From Phalacrocorax aristotelis (lineage: Eukaryota; Chordata; Aves; Suliformes; Phalacrocoracidae), in assembly GCF_949628215.1 (NCBI RefSeq), contig NC_134277.1, positions 55,872,918 to 55,936,917 on the forward strand: a DNA stretch of 64,000 bases. The letters are read 5' to 3'. The position numbers and the translations under genes were made by a program. The notes under the pieces are model-generated. The model did not search any database, was not told where the DNA came from, and saw only the letters and a program-made list of their open reading frames with translations. How positions within the stretch are numbered: the first letter of the stretch is position 1; the number at the start of each line of letters is the position of its first letter. Positions 57,501 to 63,900 of the stretch are shown piece after piece.

Positions 57501-60500
57501 CCAAAAACGCCTTTCTACTCTTACATTAAAACAGGAAAGCAAGCGTATTTAAATGATGCCTTGTTTTGTATCCTGAGATTTTTCAATGCCTCCTCAGGAA
57601 ATCTCCTAAACTAACAGAACAAAAAGTTTAAAGAAAGGAAGATTAAAGTCACTGGGGGAGGGGGGGGGGGTGGCGGCACAGGGAAGAGCCATTAATCAGA
57701 TTTTAACATGCCATTTAGAAAAGGTGAGCTATAACCTTTCCAATAGTAAAATGAGACTAATTTCGTGTTAAGTAATAACTTGTTCTTAGTGATTTAAAAA
57801 CAAAAGTCCCCAAAATAAACTAAAATATTTTAGTAAATATTTCCTTAAAGCTCAGTGAGTAGAAAAAACAACTCTCATGACCATGGGAAAGGGGATGGAA
57901 GGGACCTTGAAAGGTCAGCGTCCAGGATGCTGAAATATAGTTTGGGATTTCTGTTGTTCAGATGTCTTCTAAGTGTCTCGTGATGTTCAAGAGATGCCCC
58001 CCGGCCCAGGTTTGCCTGCCGGTCGTTAAGCGTGGTGAAGGTAAGGGGCCATCCCTCTGCCTGTAGGCTCCTGGCTCTGTCTCCAGCAGGTGCCTCGCAG
58101 GTGCGGCCGAGAGGGCTGCCTGGTGGGAAGAGTAGGGCCCCCAGGGACCGGGGCTGTTTGTTGCCCTGGGGAGCCTGTCCCAGCGTGGGAACAGAGCGGG
58201 AGCATGGCCGAGCAGAGCCCGAGAGAGACGTGACACCGTCCTCTGGCACGCTCCTGCTCTGCTGTGGGGCGGCCGCCAGCCTGCAGACAGGGGCTGGGCG
58301 GGCTGCAGCTGTTTGGGGGGCTGCCCCACTTTTTAGTTTTTAGCAGAGCTCCCCTTTTTCTGGGGCGTGGGGTGTGTGTGTGTGTACCTTTGTAAATGGC
58401 ACTATTAAAGTAATGAGCTGCAGGTTGGAGCAGATTCCCTTGTTTAGTGCCCTTCTTGGGGGTGAATAAAATAGGGGGAGTCCTGGCGGGGGTGATGGCC
58501 CCGGTGTCACTGGGGTGGCTGATGCATCAGAGGAACAGGTTTCCCCCCACTGCGAGTTTCTATGTCCCCAGCTGTACAGATTCAACCGTTTGTAAGTCAG
58601 AGAGTCTAAACATGGGCGTCATGGTCTAAGCCAGGTTTTGCCTTTTCTGTTTTTCTTTTTTTTTTGTTTTTGTTTTTGTTTTCTTTTTTTTAAATCACAA
58701 GGAACAGTAAGTGTTATGGGGGTGGGCCAGGTTTTTGTTTTTTTTTTTCCCTGTGATCTTTGTCACTGAAGAACTGTGAGCGTGGAACACACTCCTATTG
58801 GTGACTCTGAGGTTAACAGTCATCAAGGTTTCAGAAGCAAAAACTTATACACAGCATCTTCAACATACAGAGCCCAGATCTCTGGGTAACATAAAAAAGG
58901 AGCTTGTTTTGTTTTTTCTAAGCTCATCTGATAAAATTTGCAATCTTGCTTGAACTGCATTTTAGTGAAGTTTTTTTTTTTAATTAATCTTACCACTTTG
59001 ACTTCAAGGATGATTTTCACATAAAAGTGACCCATATCACACCTTCTGTTTTTCTACAAGTCAGCAAATCCTCAATGGGATAGACTAGCTTACGTTTTAA
59101 GTGCCTTTCAAACCAATAGTGTGGGATCCTCTATAGTCAAAAGTATGCCATTGGCATCATAAACCAAAAGGACTACCAGAGCCAACATCTGACCATGAAA
59201 GAGCCTAAAACCTGTTCAACTGGGAGTTGGGCAGCCTAACGCCGCTAAGGATTTGGTCCTCAGGTGTCTCAGTTTGTAAAACTTACACTCTTGGCCATGG
59301 AGGAAGAAGAGGGTGAAGCAGCAAACATGGGTTACCTGAGCATCTGACAAGCAGAATTAGACCTTGCCTAAATAATCTGCAGCCCATCTCAGAATACCCA
59401 ATGTCAAACAAGCTCACATATAGTGTGCCAAAAAATAAAAAGGCATAAGAAAATAAAAACTAGGTAGCAACATACAGAGAGTAAGAAGCAAGGCTATAAA
59501 AGATTTTCTCTGACTTTGAAAGAAAAAAATGGAACACAAAACCTCGCTAGAGGATGGAGAAATTTTTAAAAGGTAAAGGGGGAAGGGAAAGGCCACTAAC
59601 CAAATATATTAATCTTTTGGAGGGCAAGTGTCATTTCATTTTTCATTGAAAGATAGGCCCTGACCATGACTTTTTGTCTCTGACAGATGGCTCTCAACAT
59701 TTTATTAGTATTCTGTGTTCTGATGTGGCACATCATCTCTAGGGATAGCTCTCCTCAACTGCCCTATCTATTCCCAGCAGATTCACCTAGAATATATATT
59801 TTAATTGTATGGCTCTGAAAAGAACAAAACCTTCAGAAGAGCTAATGTAATGACAATGAAGCACTCATTGAAGTTTCAATTCTAATACAGTTATTAAAGG
59901 GGAGTAAATAAACAAAAGTTTACCTCTAACAATTTCATATCAAACTGGTTTTGAAAGGAATAAAAGAACAATGGCTTTAAAATATTTTAATAAATGCTTC
60001 CCTTCAGGAGGGAAAAACAACAGAAGGAAAAAAATCTAGTGTTTCAGAAATACTTTTTCCACATTTTAAAATAAGACTTTGGAATTTAGACGTGATACAC
60101 ACATAAAAACATATCCCTCACTGCTGAGCTTTAAAACACAGACCTTGACCCATCAATTAGATATACAGTGATAGGTGAAATGCAACACTCAGCATGAAAG
60201 CAATGGCTCCCTTTAAAATATGAATTACCCTTAGAGGAAAAAGGACCTATTTTCTCCTAAGTCTAGCCTTTTCTAGTGGCCTACCAAAATGAGAAATTGT
60301 AACTATCATTTTTTTGTAATCTACAACATTAGAAGCACATATGATAATGCCACTTCAGTACAAATTACAAAATCCAGACAGGTTTGGGGTTTTTTACAGG
60401 ATGAATAGTGGGGGTGATGATGTTTTTTTGTTGTTGGTGGTGGTTTTTTTTTTTTTTAATAGATTTACATTGGCATTCCTTCCTCAAACAGTTTGCTTCA

Positions 60501-60940
60501 GTACATTGCACTGGTCAAAACTCTGCTAGGCAATACTGTATAGCAGCAACCACCCCCAACAGTGGTATGTAGAGCTACTTTTCTTAATTTCTTCAGAAGT
60601 GGCAATCGTATGGAGAATGCTGCCTAGCCAGCAGGAAATGCCGGAAGAAATGTCTACAAAGAAATAGGATCTAAAACACGATCCTTCAATGCCTTTTATA
60701 CGCGATTCTTCAAATGTACCATTTTTCAACAGAATATTTTGGCAATTAACATTGAAACATTTCAAATAGTGTAATGGCAGTGGTATTTTTGTTCATTTAA
60801 AAGAGGTGAAAAATACTTACCATATTATTGGCCCAAGCAATTAAGTGTCCTCTCCATTTTACATTTCTTATATTTCCTTCCCCTTCATGTAAAACCGAAG
60901 GCTTCCATCTATTCATCCAGCCTCTCTCATACAACAGCAA
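9487..60940 (-). CDS. VPS41: VPS41, HOPS complex subunit (22 exons, 5' end outside window)
   Basis: Spliced gene on the minus strand. VPS41 is a subunit of the HOPS tethering complex (with VPS11, VPS16, VPS18, VPS33A, VPS39). HOPS brings late endosomes and autophagosomes to lysosomes for SNARE-driven fusion; VPS41 also acts in AP-3 and regulated-secretory traffic. The 22 coding exons (listed separately) have GT/AG boundaries and compatible phases, and their translation is near-identical to human VPS41 throughout. They give 704 residues plus TAG, matching human residues 151-854 without a net indel. Order: rest of the WD40 propeller (to about 350), alpha-solenoid with clathrin heavy-chain repeat (about 570-710), RING-H2 finger (791-838). 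Internal checks agree: the residues I recall as A187, S285 and R662 (reported human variant sites) fall on Ala, Ser and Arg here. No premature stop or frameshift occurs, so the locus looks functional. Exons for residues 1-150 and the promoter must lie past 64000. In mammals the neighbours are AMPH (downstream) and POU6F2 (upstream); neither is visible here. Confidence 0.97.
9687..9691. repeat. Target site duplication, left copy
   Basis: gacac immediately left of the LTR; identical to 10235-10239. Confidence 0.85.
9692..10234 (-). mobile_element. Solo LTR of an avian endogenous retrovirus (ERVL-like)
   Basis: 543 bp, oriented like VPS41. Read on the minus strand it starts TGTCCTGGTTTTGGC and ends TTAAACCACGAGA, the characteristic ends of an abundant bird LTR family (the usual final CA is altered). 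It is flanked by a perfect 5-bp target duplication, gacac on the plus strand, at 9687-9691 and 10235-10239; a 5-bp duplication fits class III (ERVL) integrases. No internal retroviral sequence remains, so it arose by LTR-LTR recombination. It contains a poly(A) hexamer. Family assignment is from memory. Confidence 0.9.
9815..9820 (-). terminator. LTR poly(A) signal ATTAAA, in VPS41 sense orientation
   Basis: Within the LTR the minus strand reads CCTATTAAATTGTC, the position where this LTR family carries its polyadenylation hexamer. Because the LTR lies in the gene's direction, the signal sits in the pre-mRNA of the last intron, after the exon with RING ligands 3 to 6 and before the one with ligands 7 and 8. 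Confidence 0.5.
10235..10239. repeat. Target site duplication, right copy
   Basis: gacac immediately right of the LTR; identical to 9687-9691. Confidence 0.85.
11606..11685 (-). CDS. VPS41: VPS41 exon, residues 802-828 (RING-H2 middle)
   Basis: 80 nt, two bases plus 26 codons. It reads ASKSFNVVVFHCRHMFHKEC then LPVSNT, with acceptor ctttcccag and donor gtaaga. Cys814-X-His816-X2-His819-X2-Cys822 are zinc ligands 3 to 6; the two adjacent histidines define the RING-H2 type. Confidence 0.97.
11686..13163 (-). other. VPS41 intron
   Basis: 1.5 kb between the first and middle RING exons. Unique AT-rich sequence; a possible very old CR1 3' remnant around 12795-12850 is too decayed to call. Nothing else seen. 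Confidence 0.85.
13164..13208 (-). CDS. VPS41: VPS41 exon, residues 787-801 (RING-H2 first ligand pair)
   Basis: 45 nt, phase 1-1. It reads ENICESCLSPILPS after the split Glu and Glu-788. C791-X2-C794 supplies the first two zinc ligands of the RING-H2 finger. Acceptor ttttccag, donor gtagga. As a symmetric exon it could be skipped in frame, which would destroy the finger. Confidence 0.96.
13209..14024 (-). other. VPS41 intron
   Basis: 0.8 kb. Contains the ZNF143-like motif at 13821-13840. No repeat family recognised. Confidence 0.85.
13821..13840 (-). promoter_or_regulatory. Candidate ZNF143/STAF (SBS) binding motif
   Basis: On the minus strand this reads AACTACAAGACCCAGCATGC, matching the vertebrate SBS consensus ACTACAAYTCCCAGCATGC at all but two central positions. 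The family binds promoters and loop anchors. Intronic position and motif only; function unknown. Confidence 0.4.
14025..14124 (-). CDS. VPS41: VPS41 exon, residues 754-786
   Basis: 100 nt, 33 codons plus one base. It begins ILLREGCKKILVADSLSLLK and ends RTQMKGVLVD, with acceptor tgcacaacag and donor gtgggt. This is the helical linker before the RING finger. Confidence 0.96.
16786..16799 (-). promoter_or_regulatory. Candidate CTCF-type motif
   Basis: The minus strand reads GCACTAGGGGGCAG, which agrees with the core CCASYAGRKGGCRS at 13 of 14 positions. Context is intronic and otherwise unique. Occupancy is not inferable from sequence. Confidence 0.45.
21562..21588 (+). repeat. Short tandem repeat, unit tgaacaaaa
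   Basis: Three nearly perfect nine-base units in an intron, ending about 90 bases from a coding exon donor. Confidence 0.6.
21681..21817 (-). CDS. VPS41: VPS41 exon, residues 708-753
   Basis: 137 nt, two bases plus 45 codons. It begins FITGLLNNIGTHVDPILLIH and ends LVKILQDYNLQ, with acceptor ttttcacag and donor gtaagt. It closes the clathrin repeat and leads toward the RING linker. Confidence 0.97.
21818..23301 (-). other. VPS41 intron
   Basis: 1.5 kb, unique AT-rich sequence; nothing recognised. Confidence 0.85.
23302..23442 (-). CDS. VPS41: VPS41 exon, residues 661-707 (clathrin repeat)
   Basis: 141 nt, phase 1 at both ends. It begins (S)RMGNSRSALKMIMEELQDVD and ends WEDLILYSIDKP, with acceptor ctttttag and donor gtaagc. 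The Arg opening the exon is human R662, a reported nonsense site, and is an Arg codon here. The internal Met is not a start codon; the exon is open upstream and preceded by a good acceptor. Confidence 0.97.
23443..24503 (-). other. VPS41 intron
   Basis: 1.1 kb, nothing recognised. Confidence 0.85.
24504..24558 (-). CDS. VPS41: VPS41 exon, residues 643-660 (clathrin repeat)
   Basis: 55 nt, 18 codons plus one base. It reads ALEICQQRNFVEETVYLL, with acceptor aattcaag and donor gtaagt. The trailing A plus the next exon's GC encode Ser-661. Confidence 0.95.
24559..27436 (-). other. VPS41 intron
   Basis: 2.9 kb. A candidate CTCF-type motif lies at 27341-27354, under 100 bases from the upstream exon; otherwise nothing recognised. 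Confidence 0.85.
27341..27354 (+). promoter_or_regulatory. Candidate CTCF-type motif
   Basis: GCGGTAGAGGGCAG agrees with the core CCASYAGRKGGCRS at 12 of 14 positions. It is on the plus strand, opposite to the candidate at 16786. Confidence 0.4.
27437..27574 (-). CDS. VPS41: VPS41 exon, residues 597-642 (clathrin repeat)
   Basis: 138 nt, 46 codons, phase 0-0. It begins YLHKLFKRDHHKGQRYHEKQ and ends RDSTHCPLEK, with acceptor gattcctag and donor gtaagg. It is essentially identical to human. Confidence 0.96.
27575..28829 (-). other. VPS41 intron
   Basis: 1.3 kb, nothing recognised. Confidence 0.85.
28830..28880 (-). CDS. VPS41: VPS41 exon, residues 580-596 (clathrin repeat)
   Basis: 51 nt, 17 codons, phase 0-0. 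It reads IDRVVEELENRPELQHV, with acceptor tctttcag and donor gtaaat. It starts IDR where human has IKK as recalled. Confidence 0.95.
29010..29051 (-). CDS. VPS41: VPS41 exon, residues 566-579 (clathrin repeat start)
   Basis: 42 nt, 14 codons, phase 0-0, the shortest coding exon in the window. It reads KAVDMLLDNEDKIS, with acceptor tactttag and donor gtgagt. It is separated from the next exon by only 129 bp. Confidence 0.95.
29052..32020 (-). other. VPS41 intron carrying a CR1 copy
   Basis: 3.0 kb, of which more than half is the antisense CR1 element at about 29890-31620. The flanks are unique AT-rich sequence. Confidence 0.85.
29890..31620 (+). mobile_element. Decayed CR1 LINE, ORF2 reverse transcriptase to 3' end
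   Basis: 5'-truncated CR1 inserted antisense to VPS41. Clear from about 30075: RT start DQLHQLNVHKP, then EDPGDYRPVSLTS, FLDFSKAFDTV (30486-30518), KNWLNGRAQRVVVNGAT, CWILHLGWSNA, SSPAERGLGVL, and a C-terminal FFLERVVKPWNRL stretch. The 3' end (gactagatgatcactgtagg, cccttcaac) closes it near 31610. It is dead: in-frame stops at 30189 and near 30261, at least one frame change between 30518 and 30736, and the catalytic FADD box reads FADG (30736-30747). The first 180 bases are assigned less surely. Confidence 0.92.
32021..32165 (-). CDS. VPS41: VPS41 exon, residues 517-565 (solenoid, entering clathrin repeat)
   Basis: 145 nt, one base plus 48 codons. It begins YTYDQRYGRALEIYLTLRHK and ends VLLMDFDSE, with acceptor ttatcag and donor gtatgg. 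The segment DVFQLIHKHNLFSS is identical to human as recalled. It lies just before the clathrin heavy-chain repeat. Confidence 0.96.
32166..33166 (-). other. VPS41 intron with a tandem/hairpin repeat
   Basis: 1.0 kb. Contains the tagtagcaaa repeat cluster at 32851-32946; the rest is unique. Confidence 0.85.
32851..32946. repeat. Degenerate tandem repeat of tagtagcaaa with inner inverted repeat
   Basis: Four to five variable copies of tagtagcaaa, with the flanking phrase caaatccaatttta / cagatccaatttta repeated at either side. Within it, tttagtagcaa at 32871-32881 and ttgctactaaa at 32887-32897 are perfect inverted repeats around a five-base loop. On the minus strand it reads as a Leu-rich frame, which is a by-product of the repeat and not a gene. 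Confidence 0.75.
33167..33294 (-). CDS. VPS41: VPS41 exon, residues 475-516 (solenoid)
   Basis: 128 nt, 42 codons plus two bases. It begins GFATLIKEWPGDLYNNTIIV and ends LLQTLAE, with acceptor acttttag and donor gtgagt. The trailing TT is completed by the next exon's G to give Leu-517. Confidence 0.95.
33295..33791 (-). other. VPS41 intron
   Basis: 0.5 kb, nothing recognised. Confidence 0.85.
33792..33884 (-). CDS. VPS41: VPS41 exon, residues 444-474 (solenoid)
   Basis: 93 nt, 31 codons, phase 0-0. It reads AISRYLPRRDPVLKPLIYEM then VLHEFLESDYE, with acceptor cctatag and donor gtactg. Confidence 0.95.
33885..38147 (-). other. VPS41 intron, 4.3 kb
   Basis: Contains an A-rich low-complexity block (33971-34070) near its 3' end. 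A slightly more GC-rich patch occurs around 35340-35540. No repeat family or exon recognised. Confidence 0.85.
33971..34070 (+). repeat. A-rich low-complexity block with (CAAG)n core
   Basis: About 100 bases almost purely A and C on the plus strand, including caagcaagcaagcaaac and repeated aaaaacc units. In the VPS41 transcript it is a long T/G-rich stretch about 90 bases upstream of an exon acceptor. Confidence 0.85.
38148..38229 (-). CDS. VPS41: VPS41 exon, residues 416-443 (solenoid)
   Basis: 82 nt, one base plus 27 codons. It reads KCQKILGKNTELWEFEVYKF then KELGQLK, with acceptor ccttctag and donor gtaaat. Helical and charged, typical of the solenoid repeat pairs. Confidence 0.95.
38230..38975 (-). 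other. VPS41 intron
   Basis: 0.7 kb, nothing recognised. Confidence 0.85.
38976..39037 (-). CDS. VPS41: VPS41 exon, residues 396-415 (solenoid)
   Basis: 62 nt, 20 codons plus two bases. It reads DIGLAYINHLVEKGEYDLAA, with acceptor ccctttag and donor gtaaca. The trailing AG plus the next exon's first A encode Arg-416. Confidence 0.95.
39038..41354 (-). other. VPS41 intron
   Basis: 2.3 kb, AT-rich with short A-runs; nothing else recognised. Confidence 0.85.
41355..41411 (-). CDS. VPS41: VPS41 exon, residues 377-395 (solenoid)
   Basis: 57 nt, 19 codons, phase 0-0. It reads EALMAAEISQKTIKKHKIL, with acceptor gattttag and donor gtaagt. This is a small symmetric exon, so skipping it would keep frame but remove one solenoid helix. 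Confidence 0.94.
41412..42970 (-). other. VPS41 intron
   Basis: 1.6 kb, nothing recognised. Confidence 0.85.
42971..43086 (-). CDS. VPS41: VPS41 exon, residues 338-376
   Basis: 116 nt, beginning with the last two bases of Glu-338 and ending phase 0. It reads YSEGESLFYIISPRDVVVAK then ERDQDDHIDWLLEKKKYE, with acceptor atttgcag and donor gtaatt. It spans the junction between propeller and solenoid; the charged DHIDWLLEKKKYE helix begins the alpha-helical half. Confidence 0.96.
43087..44816 (-). other. VPS41 intron
   Basis: 1.7 kb, nothing recognised. Confidence 0.85.
44817..44946 (-). CDS. VPS41: VPS41 exon, residues 295-337
   Basis: 130 nt, 43 codons plus one base. It begins EVECCARPRLDIVQPLPESC and ends ECRDYHL, with acceptor tttctag and donor gtaggt. 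It differs from human at the start (EVECC against EREYC as recalled), one of the less conserved spots in the window. It lies late in the propeller. Confidence 0.95.
44947..47318 (-). other. VPS41 intron with a YY1-like motif
   Basis: 2.4 kb. A more GC-balanced patch near 45750-46080 includes a CACGTG E-box near 45767 and the YY1-like site at 45991-46001. No repeat family recognised. Confidence 0.85.
45991..46001 (+). promoter_or_regulatory. Candidate YY1 motif
   Basis: CCAAGATGGCG contains the YY1 core AAGATGGCG. It abuts a perfect 6-bp inverted repeat, ggctcc/ggagcc with a two-base spacer, at 45979-45992. Motif match only. Confidence 0.35.
47319..47416 (-). CDS. VPS41: VPS41 exon, residues 262-294 (WD40 propeller)
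   Basis: 98 nt, beginning with the last two bases of the Val-262 codon and ending phase 0. It reads FQFDTEFYISGLAPLCDQLV then ILSYVKEISEKT, with acceptor tatttcag and donor gtaatt. The Ser in ILSYVK corresponds to human S285, reported to be mutated in a VPS41 neurological disorder; it is the normal Ser here. The upstream intron is the longest complete one in the window (8.2 kb). Confidence 0.96.
47417..55616 (-). other. VPS41 intron, 8.2 kb
   Basis: Largest complete intron. AT-rich throughout, with short A/T runs and no recognisable transposable element, exon or RNA gene. Confidence 0.85.
55617..55683 (-). CDS. VPS41: VPS41 exon, residues 240-261 (WD40 propeller)
   Basis: 67 nt, 22 codons plus one base. 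It reads ICSVKERHASEMRDLPNRYV then EI, with acceptor tttcctag and donor gtatga. The trailing G completes a Val codon with the next exon. Confidence 0.95.
55684..56889 (-). other. VPS41 intron
   Basis: 1.2 kb. A C-rich patch (about 56435-56470) stands out; nothing else recognised. Confidence 0.85.
56890..57036 (-). CDS. VPS41: VPS41 exon, residues 191-239 (WD40 propeller)
   Basis: 147 nt, 49 codons, phase 0-0. It begins GVKILDMISKQRITNV and ends IIGWGNSVK, with acceptor ctttcag and the weaker donor gtgcaa. The block ISKQRITNVPRDDISLRPD is identical to human as I recall it. Confidence 0.96.
57654..57670 (+). repeat. Poly-G tract
   Basis: Five G, one A, then eleven G. It sits at the left edge of the GC-rich zone and could form a G-quadruplex on the plus strand. 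Confidence 0.8.
57980..58340. other. CpG-rich island inside an intron
   Basis: About 360 bases at visibly high G+C with roughly 18 CpG by eye, against almost none in the surrounding kilobases. It is followed by aataaaa (58466) and pyrimidine-rich simple repeats. Overlapping long frames on both strands (57875-58329 minus, 58032-58343 plus) are what GC-rich DNA gives by chance; neither protein is recognisable. It may be an alternative promoter, an unrecognised LTR or other inserted element, or a retrocopied UTR. Confidence 0.6.
58372..58385 (+). repeat. (GT)7 microsatellite
   Basis: Seven GT units right after the CpG-rich island. Confidence 0.85.
58641..58692 (+). repeat. T-rich low-complexity block, (GTTTTT)n-like
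   Basis: About 50 bases of T with interspersed G and C, including gtttttgtttttgtttt. A second T-run follows at about 58733-58748. Confidence 0.8.
60821..60940 (-). CDS. VPS41: VPS41 exon, residues 151-190 (WD40 propeller)
   Basis: 120 nt, 40 codons, phase 0 at both ends. It starts LLLYERGWMNRWKPSV and ends GHLIAWANNM before donor gtaagtattt; the acceptor is a cgtag. It forms propeller strands. The Ala at 187 of the human protein, a reported polymorphic site, is Ala here. This is the most 5' exon I can find; the next upstream exon (ending at a GGKK motif in human) is not present up to 64000. Confidence 0.95.
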
Positions 60941-63900
60941 CTACGAAGGAGTGCAATAAGACATATATTCTGTGACACACTGCTGTATGTAAACATGGGA
61001 GGTATTTTTGCCTCATTTTCAAGGGCAATGAAAAATACACACCTATCACAAAACAAAAACAAATACAATCAAACATTTTCATATAGTACATATGAATTTA
61101 AAATCTTGTATCCTACAGAATTCGTTACTTCAATAATAATATTAATAAGCAGGCCTTCCGTCAAGTTTCTCTAAAGAATGGTAAGTATAATTATTTCCAT
61201 TTTAAGGATAAGGAAATGAAGACATTTGAGAACCTAAGCCTACAGCACTAGTGACAACACTTCAGAAAGCTGGTAAAGAAACCAGACCGTCTCACACCTA
61301 TCCACTGATCTGGTGATAGGCTCCTTCTTCCCTCCAAAAAACAGGAGATAGGAAAAGCGTCCCGTATGCCTGGTGTAGTCAAAACTATCAAAGACCCCCA
61401 AGACTTTGGCCTTTTGCTTGGACCCACGTGAAACTACATGGCCTTCCACAGGGCTCTGGAGATACTGTGTGTTAGTCCCACATGTGCAAACTGCACTGTA
61501 CCACAAGTGCTGCTGATTGTAAAACTTGTGTGACTGGGAATCCCAGGTTCTGCAAATAGGGAAGGTATGTTAGAATATCTAAGTGCATAGGAGATGTTAC
61601 AAAATGCTTTGCAGCAGCAAAGGAAAACCCAGCTACATGTAGACAATCTGCATGACATTTCAGCTCTTTTACCAGTTCCTGTATGGTTTTAGGAAGTTCT
61701 TTAATAGGATTATAACATGGAATCACTGAATGATGCAAAGTTCAGTGCTTGGAGGGATACCTAAGTAAGAAGCTGAAGTATCTCTGAAGTTCATACTCTT
61801 AAGGTACCAGTCCTGCCAACTTCTGCATGAGTACGCCCACATACAGACACATGCACAACCTGAACCCGAGCTCATGTAAGTGCACAATGACCATTAAGAG
61901 GTGTAAAATTGCTACCTGTAAGGACTTTTATCATTCTAATACCTAAATCGAGTACCTATGTTGCTACTATTTTCTATTTAAGATCCAGCTGTACATGCTT
62001 TTTTATACGTGGTTTCCCCCTGCCCGTATTTGCCATAAATATGTCAAGTGATAAGACATTAGTTGTTTACAATAACATCTTTTAACAAAATAAGGGATTT
62101 TTGACAGCAATTAAACTGACTGCCTCTCTCTCCTAAAGCCACAAGATGGCACCAAAAGACAAGTATTTTCTCCAAACGTTTAAAGCAGTCACTAGCTAGG
62201 ATACTCTATCAAGAAACTTTTGCGTGAAGTGTACTGCAGACATCAAACTTCTCACTCATGTATCTTGTCACTTTAACCCCACCCAATATACCTCTGTGTC
62301 CTTCACATAGCTTGCATGAAAGCCCACCTTTTAGACAGTCTAGGGATTTTTTTTCTACCTACAAAAAGGCTACTCAATAAAACTCTCATGGAATATGCTA
62401 TTTCACAGCAACCAAGGCATGACACTGAAAGCAGGGGTAACATCTGCTCATAAGGCCATGCCACAGAGAGGAATGTGCCTTAGCAGGCTGGTAGGTGGAT
62501 GTGAAACACAGGAGCAGCCCTCAGCCCGAACTAATTAGCTCCACCCAGAAGCTGGGGATGTCATAAAAAACTAAGCGCTGTGCTAATCCAGACTTGAAAA
62601 TTACTTTTTTCCTAGTTCACAAACTCCTACAGAGAGGCTCAATGGAAAAAGAACTCACTCAGATGCCTCTTTCAATACAGTCCAGTAAAGGCAGCAGCAA
62701 ATACATATAATTTTCATCTGAACTTACTGGACAAGGCTGTGAAAACTGATGTGGATGATGTGAAAGGTTAAAATTGCTGATGTCAATTATATTAACTGAA
62801 CTTTGAATCTTTTCTGCTTGTGACTGAATTGTGATTTAAGTTTATTTATTACTACACACAAGGTCCAGAGTGAGCCTGGAATGATGCTTTGCAGATATTT
62901 TGTTACTCTTCATGGTTCGTGAACATCATGCTTTTTCGCTACCCGAGTAAGAGGCTGCGAAGAGAATAAGTGACCTGAGAAAGCACTGGTGAGGAGAAAA
63001 GAAAAAAAAATTCTGCTCAACTCTACACACATGCTTAATTAAACTCTCAGACCAAGGCAGTAGAAGACAACAGTCTGATATTGCCTGTAATAAAGATGAG
63101 AAGTGAATCTGAATCTCTGCAGCACCCAGAATTTCCCTTTTCATATCATCAAGTGCAATAGGTCCAACACTGAAACCAAAGGACACACAACATTGTGGCT
63201 TCAAAAAAAGTAAGAAAAACATCTCAAAACATGCTTTACTAATTTATCTGCAATGTAATTATCTGCATTTTACTGATCTATGATGTGATTTATTTATTAC
63301 TTCTGACAGCAATGACACCTGGAAACTGAGTTACTGAACCCAGAATTTTGCTATACAGTTTGGAACTGCTATCCACTGAATGCATTGCTCTCAAAAAAAG
63401 CAGCCTAATTTATTTCTTAGTCTTCCTTTCTGTTTTCATAATGTTTATTGCACCAGAAAGCCATTTAAAACTTCAAGAGAAACCAGACACATAACAAAAT
63501 CCACCATTTCTGGAGGGGTTCCTCCTACCACCCTCCTTTCTTTTTGGTAGGGGAAAAATATTTTAGGGCTTTATTTCCCATAAATCCTATATTTTGGCAG
63601 TCAGCATTCACAGTACTTATATTTCAACAGCAGCCACAAAAATAACTTTCTTGCATTCTCTGCAATACAGTTTATATTTTCCCCTTTTTTATTTGCTCTG
63701 GTAAATCTTTCTGGTCCTTTGTTACAATATAGTAGTGCTTAGAATGCAATTCCAGCATCTCTTGCATGTATCGTGAAATGATAATATCGCTAAAATAAAA
63801 TAAACTTTTACTTCAAGGGTCCCCACCCACAGTCCTTCAGAGTACACTGCAATCTTCTGACAGTTTACTACTTATTATTTTGGGAGTCTTCTTAACTGCT

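Larger units (their letters stand above)
57037..60820 (-). other. VPS41 intron with CpG-rich island
   Basis: 3.8 kb. Carries a G-run (57654-57670), the CpG-rich island (57980-58340), a (GT)n and a T-rich block. The flanks are typical AT-rich intron. Confidence 0.85.

Noticed and set aside
57890..57925. ggatggaagggaccttgaaa as a CR1 3' end in antisense
   Set aside because: Only about 30 bases match and neither the tail nor the upstream CR1 sequence follows.
57875..58343. Overlapping 100-124 codon frames on both strands
   Set aside because: High G+C lowers stop frequency on all frames; proteins are low-complexity and unrecognised, with no splice or start support.
61690..61770. Possible antisense CR1 tail (atggaatcactgaatgatgc)
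   Set aside because: Only the first dozen bases resemble the CR1 end; the following conserved block is missing.
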